Shown here in pieces: positions 15,680 to 24,480 of a DNA stretch of 64,000 bases. The stretch comes from Planctomycetota bacterium (GTDB taxonomy: Bacteria; Planctomycetota; PUPC01; DSUN01). The DNA is taken from assembly GCA_035384565.1 (NCBI GenBank), contig DAOOIT010000009.1, positions 58,293 to 122,292 of the forward strand, written 5' to 3'. Every line of letters starts with the position of its first letter. Within the stretch, counting starts at the first letter, position 1. Under the pieces are notes generated by a model that did no database searches, was not told the origin of the DNA, and saw only the letters and a list, made by a program, of their open reading frames with translations. The translations under genes were made by a program, and so were the position numbers.

Positions 15680-17752
15680 GTGAGCGTGGATGCCCCTCAG
15701 CCAAAGCACCCGCATCCGGTCATTGACCGCGAGCTGGAGGAGTATCGCAACCTCCTCGAGACTCCGTCGCGTTTCGGCTCGGGGTTCACGTGGGCCTCGG
15801 TGGCGGGCGCGCTGTTCTGCGGCCTGTTGATGTTTCCGGGCGCGATCTACCTGGGCCTCATGTCCGGCGTCGGCATGAACGTGGCGGCGACGTGGGTGAC
15901 GGTGATCGTGTTCTCCGAGGTGGCGCGGCGCGCGCTGCGCGCGATGACGAAGGAGGAGATGGTCATCCTGCTGATGGTGGCGAGCGCGATGATCGGCGGC
16001 AGCGCGCTCCTGCCCGGCGGGCCGTTCGGCCAGCTCATCTGGCGCCAGTTCCTCGTCACGTCCGACGCGGTGAAGGATGCGGGCCTCTACGGCCAGTTCC
16101 CCGCGTGGTTCGCGCCGGCGCCCGATTCGCCGGCGCTGGTGAACCGCACGTTTTTCGACTCGGCCTGGGCCGTGCCGATCGCGCTGCTGGTGTTCATGGC
16201 CGTGATCGGATTCGTCCAGCAGTTCACCCTCGGCTACGCGCTGTTCCGCCTGTGCTCAGACGTCGAGCGGCTGCCCTTCCCGATGGCGCCCGTGGGCGCG
16301 CAGGGCGTCATGGCCCTCTGCGAGGGAGAGAAGGGCGACCGCACGTGGCGCTGGACGGTGTTCTCGCTGGGCGCGATGGTGGGCGTGGCCTTCGGCCTCG
16401 TGCAGGTGGGCGTGCCGGCGGTATCCAGCGCCTTCCTCGAGAAGCCCATCGTCATTCTGCCCATCCCGTGGTTCGACCTCACGCGCGTCACCGAAGACAT
16501 CCTGCCCGCCACGCCTACCGGCATCATCCTGGACCTGGGGCTCGTCCTCACGGGCTTCGTCATCCCGTTCTGGGCCGTCGTGGGCTCGGCGCTGTCGGTG
16601 GTCCTCACCTTCGTGCTCAACCCGATTCTCTACCGCGCCGGCGTGCTCGCCTCGTGGAAGCCCGGGATGGACACGATCAACACCCAGGTGTGCAACTCGA
16701 TGGACTTCTACTTCAGCGCCGGCATCGGCATGGCGCTTGGGGTGGCGGCGGTGAGCGTGTTCCAGACGGTGCGGCAGCTTCGCGCCTCGCTGCGCGAGAT
16801 GAGGGCCAACCGGGCGGCGATCGGGGGCGGGGCGTCCCTGTCCCGCGGATCGCAGCGTGGGGACACGTCGCCCCCAAGCCTGTGGGCCACGCCGCCCGGG
16901 CGCGGCGACTGGTCGCTGAAGCTGTGCGCCATCGGCTACGCGGTCTCGGCCGCCGCGGTGGTGGCGGCCTGCAAGGCCCTCGTGCCGGGCTTCCCGCTGT
17001 TCTTCCTCGTCCTCTTCGCATTCGCCTACACGCCGCTGACGTCGTACCTCAACGCGCGCATCGCGGGCATCGCGGGGCTGCACGTGGACATCCCGTTCGT
17101 GCGCGAGGCGTTCATCCTGTTGTCGGGCGCGCGGGGCGTGGCCCCCTGGATTGCGCCGATGCCGATCGAGAACTACGGCGGCATGGCCCAGAGCCTGCGG
17201 ACGCTCGAACTGACAGGCACGCGGCTGACGAGCCAGGTGAAGGCCTGGCTGCTCACCACGCCGCTCATCTTCGTGCTGTCGCTGGTGTTCTGGAGCTTCC
17301 TGTGGGCCGACGCGCCGATCCCCTGCGACCTGTATCCCTATGCGCAGAAGATGTGGGACCTGACGGCGAGGAATACGATGATCCTGTGGACCGCCACGAC
17401 GGGCGAGCCGGGCACGGTGACGCTCTTCGAGCGCTCGTTCCATCCGGAGTTCCTGGGCGCAGGCTTCGGCTTCTCGGTGCTGCTGTTCGCCGTGCTGTCG
17501 GCGTTCGGGCTGCCGACGATGCTGGTCTATGGACTCGCGCGGGGCCTGGGCGCCATGCCGCACGGCCTGTTGCTGGAGTTGACGGGCGCCCTGCTCGCGC
17601 GCTACTACCTTCACAGGCGTTTCGGCCGCAAGCCGTTCCTGCTCGCCGCCCCGATTCTGCTGGCGGGCTATCTCGTGGGCACCGGCCTCATCGGCATGGT
17701 GGGGGTGGCCATAAGGCTGATCACCTCCGCGATCTCCATGGCCCCATTCTGA
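15680..17752 (+). CDS. OPT-like polytopic membrane protein (DUF6785/6784 type), short paralogue
   Basis: 690 aa with at least twelve hydrophobic spans, beginning near residue 37 (SVAGALFCGLLMFPGAIYLGLMSG). It shares with the 7822 protein the family element ERLPFPMAPVGAQ after a membrane span (here about 195-207) and a comparable C-terminal helix bundle, but lacks the soluble carbohydrate-binding-like segment. The GTG start has AGGAAG about 10 nt upstream. An in-frame palindromic insertion encodes GGGASLSRGSQRGDTSPP near residues 381-400, in a loop between spans. Gene order (A', followed by B' and two ATPases) mirrors the pair just upstream. No catalytic residues are apparent; a transporter or membrane scaffold role is inferred. 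Confidence 0.72.
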   Translation: MSVDAPQPKHPHPVIDRELEEYRNLLETPSRFGSGFTWASVAGALFCGLLMFPGAIYLGLMSGVGMNVAATWVTVIVFSEVARRALRAMTKEEMVILLMVASAMIGGSALLPGGPFGQLIWRQFLVTSDAVKDAGLYGQFPAWFAPAPDSPALVNRTFFDSAWAVPIALLVFMAVIGFVQQFTLGYALFRLCSDVERLPFPMAPVGAQGVMALCEGEKGDRTWRWTVFSLGAMVGVAFGLVQVGVPAVSSAFLEKPIVILPIPWFDLTRVTEDILPATPTGIILDLGLVLTGFVIPFWAVVGSALSVVLTFVLNPILYRAGVLASWKPGMDTINTQVCNSMDFYFSAGIGMALGVAAVSVFQTVRQLRASLREMRANRAAIGGGASLSRGSQRGDTSPPSLWATPPGRGDWSLKLCAIGYAVSAAAVVAACKALVPGFPLFFLVLFAFAYTPLTSYLNARIAGIAGLHVDIPFVREAFILLSGARGVAPWIAPMPIENYGGMAQSLRTLELTGTRLTSQVKAWLLTTPLIFVLSLVFWSFLWADAPIPCDLYPYAQKMWDLTARNTMILWTATTGEPGTVTLFERSFHPEFLGAGFGFSVLLFAVLSAFGLPTMLVYGLARGLGAMPHGLLLELTGALLARYYLHRRFGRKPFLLAAPILLAGYLVGTGLIGMVGVAIRLITSAISMAPF
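16823..16875. repeat. In-frame coding palindrome, copy 2
   Basis: Imperfect inverted repeat: GGGGGCGGGGCGTCCCTG at 16823-16840 begins as copy 1 does, and the right side CGTGGGGACACGTCGCCCCC (16856-16875) folds back on it. It encodes GGGASLSRGSQRGDTSPP, sharing the GGASLxR start and a later RG-x-PP with the insertion at 15288-15357. Confidence 0.65.
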
Positions 17753-17756
17753 GGAA

Positions 17757-17920
17757 GACCCGAAACTCGGAATCCGAAACAATGTCAAAGCATAGAACCT
17801 CGAAGCACAAAACGAGCTGCATCGCAGGCGAGTCCCCTGGTCTCCGAGTCTTGTTTGGGTCTCTCGGGAATTGGGGTGTTGAGTCTGTTTCGGATTTCGA
17901 GTTTCGGGTTTCGGATTTGG
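17757..17920. repeat. Long inverted repeat with 7-bp periodicity
   Basis: Left arm 17757-17781 and right arm 17886-17910 are complementary with one mismatch in the core and one at the end over 25 bp. The right arm is a run of heptamers GTTTCGG, ATTTCGA, GTTTCGG, GTTTCGG ending just before the ATG of the next gene. The 104-bp loop has no recognisable gene. An open frame runs through it into the next CDS but is repeat-encoded. Confidence 0.85.
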
Positions 17921-17929
17921 TGTAACCTC

Positions 17930-18904
17930 ATGGCCCAATCCGACACGATTCATTCAGGCGGCGAGGTGCAGGACCAGGTAATCCTCCCGCTGCGCGTCGC
18001 GGTGGGCATCTGCCTCCGCGGCATTCGCACGCGGTTGGGGCGGTCGGTCATCACGCTGTCGGGCGTGGCGCTGGGCATCGCGTTCCTGATGGCCGTGCTG
18101 TCGGGCTTCCACATCCAGCGGGCGATGAGCGCCGAGGCGGCCCTGGCCCGCGACGTCGAGCGCCGCCTGGCCGCGCTGCGCGGCGAGGTGGGCACGCTCA
18201 AGGGCAAGGCGTTCCTCGCCCTCGCGGCCCGGCCGAGCGACGCCGACGTGGCGTTCCTCGACGCGCTGGCGTCGGCAGGCGCCGTGGTGCATCGCGGCGC
18301 GCCCGCCGAGGCGCCGGAGGGCCTCCGCGGCGCGCTTCTCCTGGGCGACTATGAGCCGCTGCTCGCCACGGCGGCCCCTGCCGAACCGTTCTTCGTCTTC
18401 CGCAGGCCCACGGCGGCCGACGCGCGGCTCCGCTACCTCGGCCTCGAGCTTCGGCCCGAGGGGGTGGCCCTCGCGGCGAAGCGCGAGCGCCAGGCCGCGT
18501 ATCGCATGGCCTGGATCGTCGCTGTGTCCCTGCTCGTCACGGTCGGGTGCATCGCCAACGCCATGCTCATGTCGGTGACCGAGCGTTTCCGCGAGATCGG
18601 CACGATGAAGTGCCTGGGCGCGCTGTCGAGCTTCGTGGTCAAGCTGTTTCTCATCGAGAGCCTGCTGATGGGCCTCGCGGGTGCAGTGCTGGGCGTGACG
18701 CTCGGCATAGCTTTTCCGCTGGCGGCCTACGGTTACACGTTTGGCGTGGGCCGGGTGGTGGGCGCGGTGAGCTTCGGCACGCTGGGGCTGTACGGCGGGC
18801 TGTGCCTGGCCGCCGGCGTGGCGCTGGCCATGGTGGCGGCCATCTATCCCGCGCGCGTGGCGGCGAAAATGGTGCCCGCGGCAGCCCTCGCATCGCATGT
18901 GTGA
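17930..18904 (+). CDS. FtsX/MacB-like ABC permease subunit
   Basis: 324 aa with the minimal MacB/LolE permease plan: a cytoplasmic start, one span after RTRLGRSVITLSGVALGIAFLMAVLSGF (about 28-55), a periplasmic segment of about 120 residues that is much shorter than in MacB, and three C-terminal spans (about 190-210, 240-265, 285-310), with the typical TERFREIGTMKCLGALSSFVVKLFLIESLLMGL block between the first two. ATG 17930 is chosen over the upstream open frame because codons 17855-17929 are made of heptamer repeat. It lies directly before two LolD-like ATPase genes, which are its likely energy source. Together with the giant permease at 10429 it could form the two permease halves. Confidence 0.8.
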   Translation: MAQSDTIHSGGEVQDQVILPLRVAVGICLRGIRTRLGRSVITLSGVALGIAFLMAVLSGFHIQRAMSAEAALARDVERRLAALRGEVGTLKGKAFLALAARPSDADVAFLDALASAGAVVHRGAPAEAPEGLRGALLLGDYEPLLATAAPAEPFFVFRRPTAADARLRYLGLELRPEGVALAAKRERQAAYRMAWIVAVSLLVTVGCIANAMLMSVTERFREIGTMKCLGALSSFVVKLFLIESLLMGLAGAVLGVTLGIAFPLAAYGYTFGVGRVVGAVSFGTLGLYGGLCLAAGVALAMVAAIYPARVAAKMVPAAALASHV

Positions 18905-18913
18905 GGGGTGGCA

Positions 18914-18983
18914 CGTGATGCGTGATGCGTGAGAAGAGAAGAGCGTGGCGCGCTTTTCCTCCTCTCACGCATCACGCATCACG
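18914..18983. repeat. Perfect 21-bp inverted repeat of GTGATGC units
   Basis: Left arm 18914-18934 and right arm 18963-18983 are perfect reverse complements, made of GTGATGC/GTGAGA heptamers; the inner AGAAGAG/CTCCTC extends the stem imperfectly. It lies between the permease and ATPase genes and belongs to the same family as 15565-15663. Confidence 0.9.
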
Positions 18984-19007
18984 AGACTTCGGCATACGAG
19001 GAAGACT

Positions 19008-19783
<776 letters not shown>

Positions 19784-19787
<4 letters not shown>

Positions 19788-20530
19788 CGAACTGCCGCGA
19801 CGCGATCATCCAGGCCCGCGGCGTCCGCCGCATCTACCGCCTCGAGGGCGAAGAGGTGCACGCTCTCCGCGGCATTGACCTCGACATCGCCCGCGGCGAG
19901 TACCTCTCGATCATGGGCCCCTCCGGCAGCGGCAAGAGCACGCTGTTCAACATGATCGGGGGGCTGGACCGCCCCACGGCAGGCGAAATCCTGCTGGACG
20001 GCAAGGACATCGCATCGCTCACCGAGCGCAAGCTGGCCTGGCTGCGCTGCAACAGGATTGGCTACATCTTCCAGACGTTCAACCTGCTGCCCACGCTCAC
20101 GGCCCTGGAGAACGTGCGGCTGCCGCTCGTCTTTGCGGGTGTGAGCCCGTCGGAGGCCGATCGCCGCGCCGCCGCCACGCTCGAGCGCGTGGGCCTCGGC
20201 CACCGCCTGCACCACCGGCCCCCCGAACTCTCCGGCGGTCAGCAGCAGCGCGTCGCCTGCGCCCGGGCGCTCGTCAACAACCCCGCCGTCGTCCTTGCCG
20301 ACGAGCCCACCGGCAACCTGGATCTGCGGACGGGCGAGGAGATCCTCGCCCTGCTCCGCGAACTCCAGCGCGAGCGCGGCGCCACGGTCGTGTGCGCCAC
20401 CCACGACATGAAGATGCTCGCCGCCTCCGACCGCGTGGTGTGGATTCGCGACGGACAGATCGAGCGGATCGCCCACCGCGCCGAGCTTGATATCACGGTC
20501 GGCACCATGGACGGGCAGACCGTGGCGTGA
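19784..20530 (+). CDS. LolD/MacB-type ABC transporter ATPase 2
   Basis: 248-aa paralogue of the preceding ATPase, with complete Walker A GPSGSGKST (about 45-53), Q-loop FQTFNLLPTLTALENV, signature LSGGQQQRVACARAL, Walker B VVLADEPTGNLD and CATHDMKML. ATG 19784 overlaps the previous stop by 4 bp. Two near-identical ATPases in tandem, matched with two FtsX permeases and two OPT-like proteins, suggest duplication of a whole module or an asymmetric complex. It ends the apparent six-gene unit. Confidence 0.9.
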
Positions 20531-20770
20531 GCCAGCGGCCGGGGAGGTTCACAGAATCGGCCAGGTCGCGGGCCGTCCGGTCTGGCCGGGTCGCGAGCGG
20601 AGCGCTCGCCGTTCCGGTGCGGTGCTGCACCAGAACGTCCATCCCCGCCTGGGCGGCAACGAGCTAGTTCATAGCTGGCAAGCACTTACGTTTCGGAGGG
20701 CGGCCGGCGCGGCATTTGCTGCTGGGGCCGTAGTTCCGGGTGTTGTCTGATTCGGTCAGGAGGATGGCTC
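20531..20770. other. Intergenic region
   Basis: 240 bp after the ABC cluster, rich in short GC dyads (for example CGAGCGGAGCGCTCG around 20593-20608, which could end transcription) but with no recognisable gene. It carries the ribosome-binding site AGGAGG at 20758-20763 for the next gene. Confidence 0.45.
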
Positions 20771-20977
20771 ATGCCAGAGGCAAGCCGCCTGGAGGTGAAG
20801 GGCTGGCAGCACACGTGCCCCAAGTGTGGGTACGAGAACGGCTTCCACATCAGCTTTCGCGGGGACGCGCGGCCCGAGGCGGGGGGCGAGACAACGGTGT
20901 GGCTGATCTGCCCGAGCTGTAGCGCCCCCTTCGATGTGGGCCTGCGCGTGCGTCTCGCGGATGTTCCAAAGGCGTGA
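20771..20977 (+). CDS. Small zinc-ribbon protein
   Basis: 68 aa with two CxxC pairs, CPKCG near residues 16-20 and CPSC near 48-51, spaced as in zinc-ribbon domains. A strong AGGAGG lies 7 nt before the ATG, so the gene is real despite its size. No enzymatic domain; partners unknown. It stands alone between the ABC cluster and a convergent hypothetical gene. Confidence 0.75.
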   Translation: MPEASRLEVKGWQHTCPKCGYENGFHISFRGDARPEAGGETTVWLICPSCSAPFDVGLRVRLADVPKA

Positions 20978-21025
20978 ATCGCGCGCCGGGCCGCGTCACC
21001 CGTCTGCCAACGCCTGCCGGACGAG

Positions 21026-21820
21026 TCAACCCAAATGGGCGTGAGCCGCGGCATTCACCTTGTTGAGCAGTTGCGTGGCCTGCTTGTTCTTCGGGTCGAG
21101 CTTCCGGGCCCGCTTGCATAGCTTCCTCGCCCGCTCGTACCATCCGCCCTCATAGAGATCGCTCGCCGCCAGAATGTACCCGAGCGCGGGATGACCGTCG
21201 TACATCTCGTTCAGCAGCAACTCCAGTGAACTGGCCGCGCCGGAGCCGCTCTTCCCGGGCTGGCCGTAGACGGCCTCCACCAGGGCGTCGTTATCCACCA
21301 GCGTCCGCGCCAGCAGGGGGCTGTCGCGGTGCTCGGCGAGAACGCGCCGCAGGACCACGCACGCATCGTCGAAGAGCTCGACCGCGTAGTTGAACTCCCG
21401 CAACAGGGCTCGGCGGGCGCGGTCAATGATCCGCTCGCCTTCCCGCAGGAAGCCTTCCACGTGTTTGGGCGCGTTGGGCCGCTGAAGCACCTTGCGGAGA
21501 GCGTCGTACTTCGGCTCGTACCGCTCGACCTGGTAGGCGTTCTCCTTCGTCTTCATGCACTGGTGGAAGAGCGAGCCCACCAGGATGTCGAAGAGCATGG
21601 CCGAGCTGGCCTCCATGACGTCGGCACGCTCCTGGCTGCGAAACAGCCAGTGGCACTCCTCCTTGAGATCGAAAAGCTCGTTCTCCACGAAGGCGTCGAG
21701 CTCGACGAACGGAATCCCTCTGATATCGCCCCGCCGCCTGACCATGTCGTTCAACTTGGCGCGGGCGCGCAGAAACAGGAGCGCGAGGCCTGCCACCCGC
21801 TCCTGCTCCTCGCGCGTCAT
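21026..21820 (-). CDS. Hypothetical cytoplasmic protein with a TPR-like C-terminus
   Basis: 264 aa, hydrophilic and mostly alpha-helical, without signal peptide or membrane spans. The last 55 residues (LAASDLYEGGWYERARKLCK, then RARKLDPKNKQATQLLNKVN) have the spacing and small/large residue pattern of one TPR unit; the rest is not recognised. I start at ATG 21820 (MTREEQERV) because the predicted -10 box at 21895-21900 lies inside the longer open frame that begins at 21904. It is divergent from thiE with adjacent -35 boxes. Confidence 0.65.
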   Translation of the reverse strand: MTREEQERVAGLALLFLRARAKLNDMVRRRGDIRGIPFVELDAFVENELFDLKEECHWLFRSQERADVMEASSAMLFDILVGSLFHQCMKTKENAYQVERYEPKYDALRKVLQRPNAPKHVEGFLREGERIIDRARRALLREFNYAVELFDDACVVLRRVLAEHRDSPLLARTLVDNDALVEAVYGQPGKSGSGAASSLELLLNEMYDGHPALGYILAASDLYEGGWYERARKLCKRARKLDPKNKQATQLLNKVNAAAHAHLG

Positions 21821-21894
21821 CCGCAATCCGGCCGTCGGTGCCACGGCACGAGCCTCCTCTGCACGTCCGCTGCATCGCCACTCCACGCCGCCGC

Positions 21895-21923
21895 ATCCTA
21901 CCACAGCGCGCTGCGCGGATCAA
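21895..21923 (-). promoter_or_regulatory. Putative promoter of the 21026-21820 gene
   Basis: On the minus strand, TTGATC (21923-21918), 17-bp spacer, TAGGAT (21900-21895). The leader to the chosen ATG is about 70 nt. Confidence 0.6.
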
Positions 21924-21927
21924 GCTC

Positions 21928-21956
21928 TTGCACGCCGCGCGCCCTTCTGCTACGAT
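21928..21956 (+). promoter_or_regulatory. Putative promoter of thiE, predicting a leaderless mRNA
   Basis: TTGCAC (21928-21933), 17-bp spacer, TACGAT (21951-21956). A start site 6-7 nt downstream coincides with the thiE ATG at 21963, and no ribosome-binding site is visible. Confidence 0.6.
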
Positions 21957-21962
21957 CTGGCC

Positions 21963-23015
21963 ATGGCTGAACCGGCAACGCTGCGAATCCTGGACGCCAA
22001 TGCGAATCGGGCGCGCGAGGCGTTGCGTGTCGCCGAGGACTATGCACGCTTCGCCCTCGACTCGGCCCGCCTCGCGGATGCGCTCAAGGGCCTCCGCCAC
22101 CGCCTCCGCGGCCAGCTCGATGCCCTCGGCATCCCCGGCGAAGCCCTTCTCGCCGTCCGTGACACCCCGGGCGACGTGGGCACCGCCCTCACAGCGCCCG
22201 CCGAGCTGCGCCGAGCCTCGGCTGCCGACGTGGCGAAGGCCGCCCTCAAGCGCCTCGAAGAGGCCCTCCGCTGCCTCGAAGAATACGGCAAGACGCTCAG
22301 CCCCGACGCCGCCCGTGGCATCCAGCACCTCCGCTACGCCGCCTACGAGCTCGAGCTCCAGCTCTTCAAACTCCCGCGCGGCCGCCTGGCTCAGGCACAG
22401 CTCTACGTCATCCTCGGCCCCGCGCAGGGCCGGCACACCGACCTCGCAGAAGCCGGGCGCGCGGCACTGCGCGGCGGAGCCGACATCCTTCAGCTCCGCG
22501 ATAAGAGCGCCTCCGCGCCCCAGCTCCTCGCCCTCGCCCGCCAACTGCGCGAGGCCACCCGCGAGCACGACGCCCTCCTCATCATCAACGACCGCCCAGA
22601 CATCGCCCTGCTCTGCGACGCCGACGGCGTGCACCTGGGCGCCGACGACCTGCCCCTCCGCGCCGCCCGCCGCCTGCTCGGCCCCACCCGTATCCTCGGC
22701 GCCACGGCCAACACGGTGGAACTCGCCCAGCAGGCCGAGGCCGAGGGCGCCGACTACATCGGCTGCGGCGCCGTCTTCCCCAGCCCCTCGAAGCCCGACC
22801 GCGAGGTTATCGGCCCGGTACGGGCCGCCGACGTGGCCCGAGCCGTCCGCATCCCAGTCTTCGCCATCGGCGGAATCACCACCGATAATGTCGGCGAGGT
22901 CCTCGCCGCGGGCGCCGACCGCGTCGCCGTGATCAGGGGCATCCTGGACGCCGACGACGTCGAGGCCGCCGCTCGCGCGTTCTGCGACAAGCTCCGAGGA
23001 CCGCGCGATGCTTGA
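21963..23015 (+). CDS. thiE: ThiD2-ThiE fusion, thiamine-phosphate synthase
   Basis: 350 aa. The N-terminal about 137 residues begin LRILDANANRAREALRVAED, the hallmark of the ThiD2 domain that precedes ThiE in cyanobacteria, Aquificae and planctomycetes and is thought to replace ThiD as hydroxymethylpyrimidine phosphate kinase. Residues about 140-350 are a ThiE TIM barrel: LRDKSA (pyrophosphate site), IINDRPDIALLCDADGVHLG with the Mg-binding Asp, GATANT, YIGCGAVFPSPSK and FAIGGI. Such a protein would join HMP-PP and thiazole phosphate to give thiamine phosphate. It overlaps the next gene by 8 bp although that gene belongs to D-amino-acid metabolism. No TPP riboswitch is visible upstream; the promoter is placed so close that there is no room for one. 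Confidence 0.92.
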   Translation: MAEPATLRILDANANRAREALRVAEDYARFALDSARLADALKGLRHRLRGQLDALGIPGEALLAVRDTPGDVGTALTAPAELRRASAADVAKAALKRLEEALRCLEEYGKTLSPDAARGIQHLRYAAYELELQLFKLPRGRLAQAQLYVILGPAQGRHTDLAEAGRAALRGGADILQLRDKSASAPQLLALARQLREATREHDALLIINDRPDIALLCDADGVHLGADDLPLRAARRLLGPTRILGATANTVELAQQAEAEGADYIGCGAVFPSPSKPDREVIGPVRAADVARAVRIPVFAIGGITTDNVGEVLAAGADRVAVIRGILDADDVEAAARAFCDKLRGPRDA

Positions 23016-24045
23016 GAACCGCCGCGTCCTCCTCCTCACCGACGGCCACCTGGGCGTCTTCACCTCGAAGACGGCCACCTGCATCCTGCGCTACCGGCCC
23101 CGCGACGTCGTGGCCCTGCTCGACCGCAACGAGGCCGGCCGCGACCCCGCCGACCTCGTGGGCGTGGGCCGCGGCATCCCCATCGTCGGCTCCGTCGCCG
23201 AGGCCATGCGCTACCAGCCCCGCTCCCTGCTCATCGGCATCGCCCCCGCCGGCGGCGCCCTGCCCGACGACTGGCGCCAGTTCATCCGCGAGGCCATCGA
23301 GCGCGGCCTCGACATCATCAGCGGCCTCCACCTCATGCTCGCCGACGACCCCGAGTTCGGACCCCTCGCGCGCGACCACGGCGTCACCATCCACGACGTC
23401 CGACGCCCCCCCGAGGGCATCCCCCTCGGCGCCAACCTCGCCCGCACCCTCCCCTGCAAACGCATCCTCACCGTGGGCGCCGACTGCGCCATCGGCAAGA
23501 TGCTCGTCGCCGTCGAACTCGCCGACGCCCTCGCCCGCCGCGGCCGCGACGCCCGCTTCGTCGCCACGGGCCAGACCGGCATCATGATCTCCGGCTCCGG
23601 CATCGCCATTGACCGCGTGATCTCCGACTTCGTGCCCGGCGCCGTCGAGATGATGCTCGTCGAGAACAAACACCACGAGGTCCTCGTGGTCGAGGGCCAG
23701 GGCACCCTCATCGAGCCCGCCTACTCGGGCGTCACCCTCGGCCTCATGCACGGCTGCGCCCCGCACGGCATGGTCTTCTGCCACCAGCCCACCCGCACGC
23801 GCCTCCGCCACCACCCCGAGGTGCCCATCCTGCCCCTGCCCCAGTTCATCGCCCTCTACGAGCGCCTCATGGCCCCCCTCTTCCCCTCCAAGGTCATCGG
23901 CCTCGCCCTCAACTGCGTGGACCTCTCCGATGCCGCCGCCCGCGATGCCATCGCCCACGCCGAGGCCGACACCGGCCTCCCCGCCACCGATGTCATCCGC
24001 TTCGGCCCCGACAAGCTCGCCCAGGCCGTCGAGGCCCTCCTCTGA
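23008..24045 (+). CDS. dgcN: DUF1611-family protein, DgcN-like D-glutamate N-acetyltransferase
   Basis: 345 aa, full-length DUF1611 protein. The N-terminal Rossmann-like part (about 1-140) has the family segment LIGIAPAGGALP and IISGLHLMLADDPEF; the C-terminal part has a P-loop-like VGADCAIGKM (about 156-165), ATGQTGIMISGSGIAIDRVISDFVPG and EGQGTLIEPAYSGVTLGLMHG. Members of this family studied in marine bacteria (DgcN) acetylate D-glutamate, which the epimerase DgcA then converts to N-acetyl-L-glutamate. The next gene on this strand is an epimerase of exactly that type, so the pair is likely functional here, although 780 bp of repeats separate them. The start overlaps the thiE end by 8 bp. 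The acetyltransferase role is transferred from family knowledge. Confidence 0.82.
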   Translation: MLENRRVLLLTDGHLGVFTSKTATCILRYRPRDVVALLDRNEAGRDPADLVGVGRGIPIVGSVAEAMRYQPRSLLIGIAPAGGALPDDWRQFIREAIERGLDIISGLHLMLADDPEFGPLARDHGVTIHDVRRPPEGIPLGANLARTLPCKRILTVGADCAIGKMLVAVELADALARRGRDARFVATGQTGIMISGSGIAIDRVISDFVPGAVEMMLVENKHHEVLVVEGQGTLIEPAYSGVTLGLMHGCAPHGMVFCHQPTRTRLRHHPEVPILPLPQFIALYERLMAPLFPSKVIGLALNCVDLSDAAARDAIAHAEADTGLPATDVIRFGPDKLAQAVEALL

Positions 24046-24055
24046 CCCCGCCCGC

Positions 24056-24245
24056 CCATACCTGCTCATCGCTCGGACAGGCTCGCGACGCCCGGAACCA
24101 CGAGAATCGTCCATTCTCGCCATTCTACCCATACTTGCTCACCCTCCGGGCAGAGCCGGTATGGACAGAACCGCGAGAATCGCCCATTCCCGCCCTTCGG
24201 CTCATACTTGCTCACTCTCCCCCCTCACTATTGAGCAAGTATGGG
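24056..24245. repeat. 73-bp tandem repeat array with terminal hairpin
   Basis: Units beginning CCATACCTGCTCA (24056), CCATACTTGCTCA (24129) and TCATACTTGCTCA (24202) are exactly 73 bp apart. The first two full units are diverged, and each holds an inner dyad (CGAGAAT...ATTCTCG). The third is cut short and faces an inverted copy, TTGAGCAAGTATGG (24231-24244), making a hairpin. Confidence 0.75.
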
Positions 24246-24480
24246 CGACGGCCCCTGGGTCAAGCGACCCCGGCGGTCGCCGCCCCGCCTAACCGCCTGG
24301 CGCGCCACGGCTTACGCCTCCAACGCGTGCCAGATGTCACCGCGTGACAGGCACGGTTTCCCTGCTTCCGCCTCCAAAGGCGGCCGCGAGCGTCTCGCTT
24401 GCGGCTCGCTTCATCCGTTCGACAAGCGGGACCCTTGTCGCCACGAGGGGCCGCAACAAAGACTGCCTACAGAAATGGCC
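24246..24480. other. Intergenic stretch with small dyads
   Basis: No coding sequence recognised. A stable-looking hairpin GTGCC...TGTCA / TGACA-GGCAC lies at about 24328-24354. The stretch links the 73-bp tandem array with the large palindrome. Confidence 0.4.

Noticed and set aside
17855..17929. N-terminal extension of the B' permease
   Set aside because: The codons are made of the TTTCGGA heptamer repeat, giving SLFRISSFGFRIW; the ATG at 17930 starts the normal protein.
20531..20770. A small gene or RNA upstream of the zinc-ribbon gene
   Set aside because: Only GC-rich dyads and short frames without ribosome-binding sites; nothing specific can be supported.
24056..24245. Possible CRISPR array (regular 73-bp spacing)
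   Set aside because: The whole 73-bp unit is similar between copies rather than a short constant repeat with unique spacers, there are under three units, and no cas gene is near.
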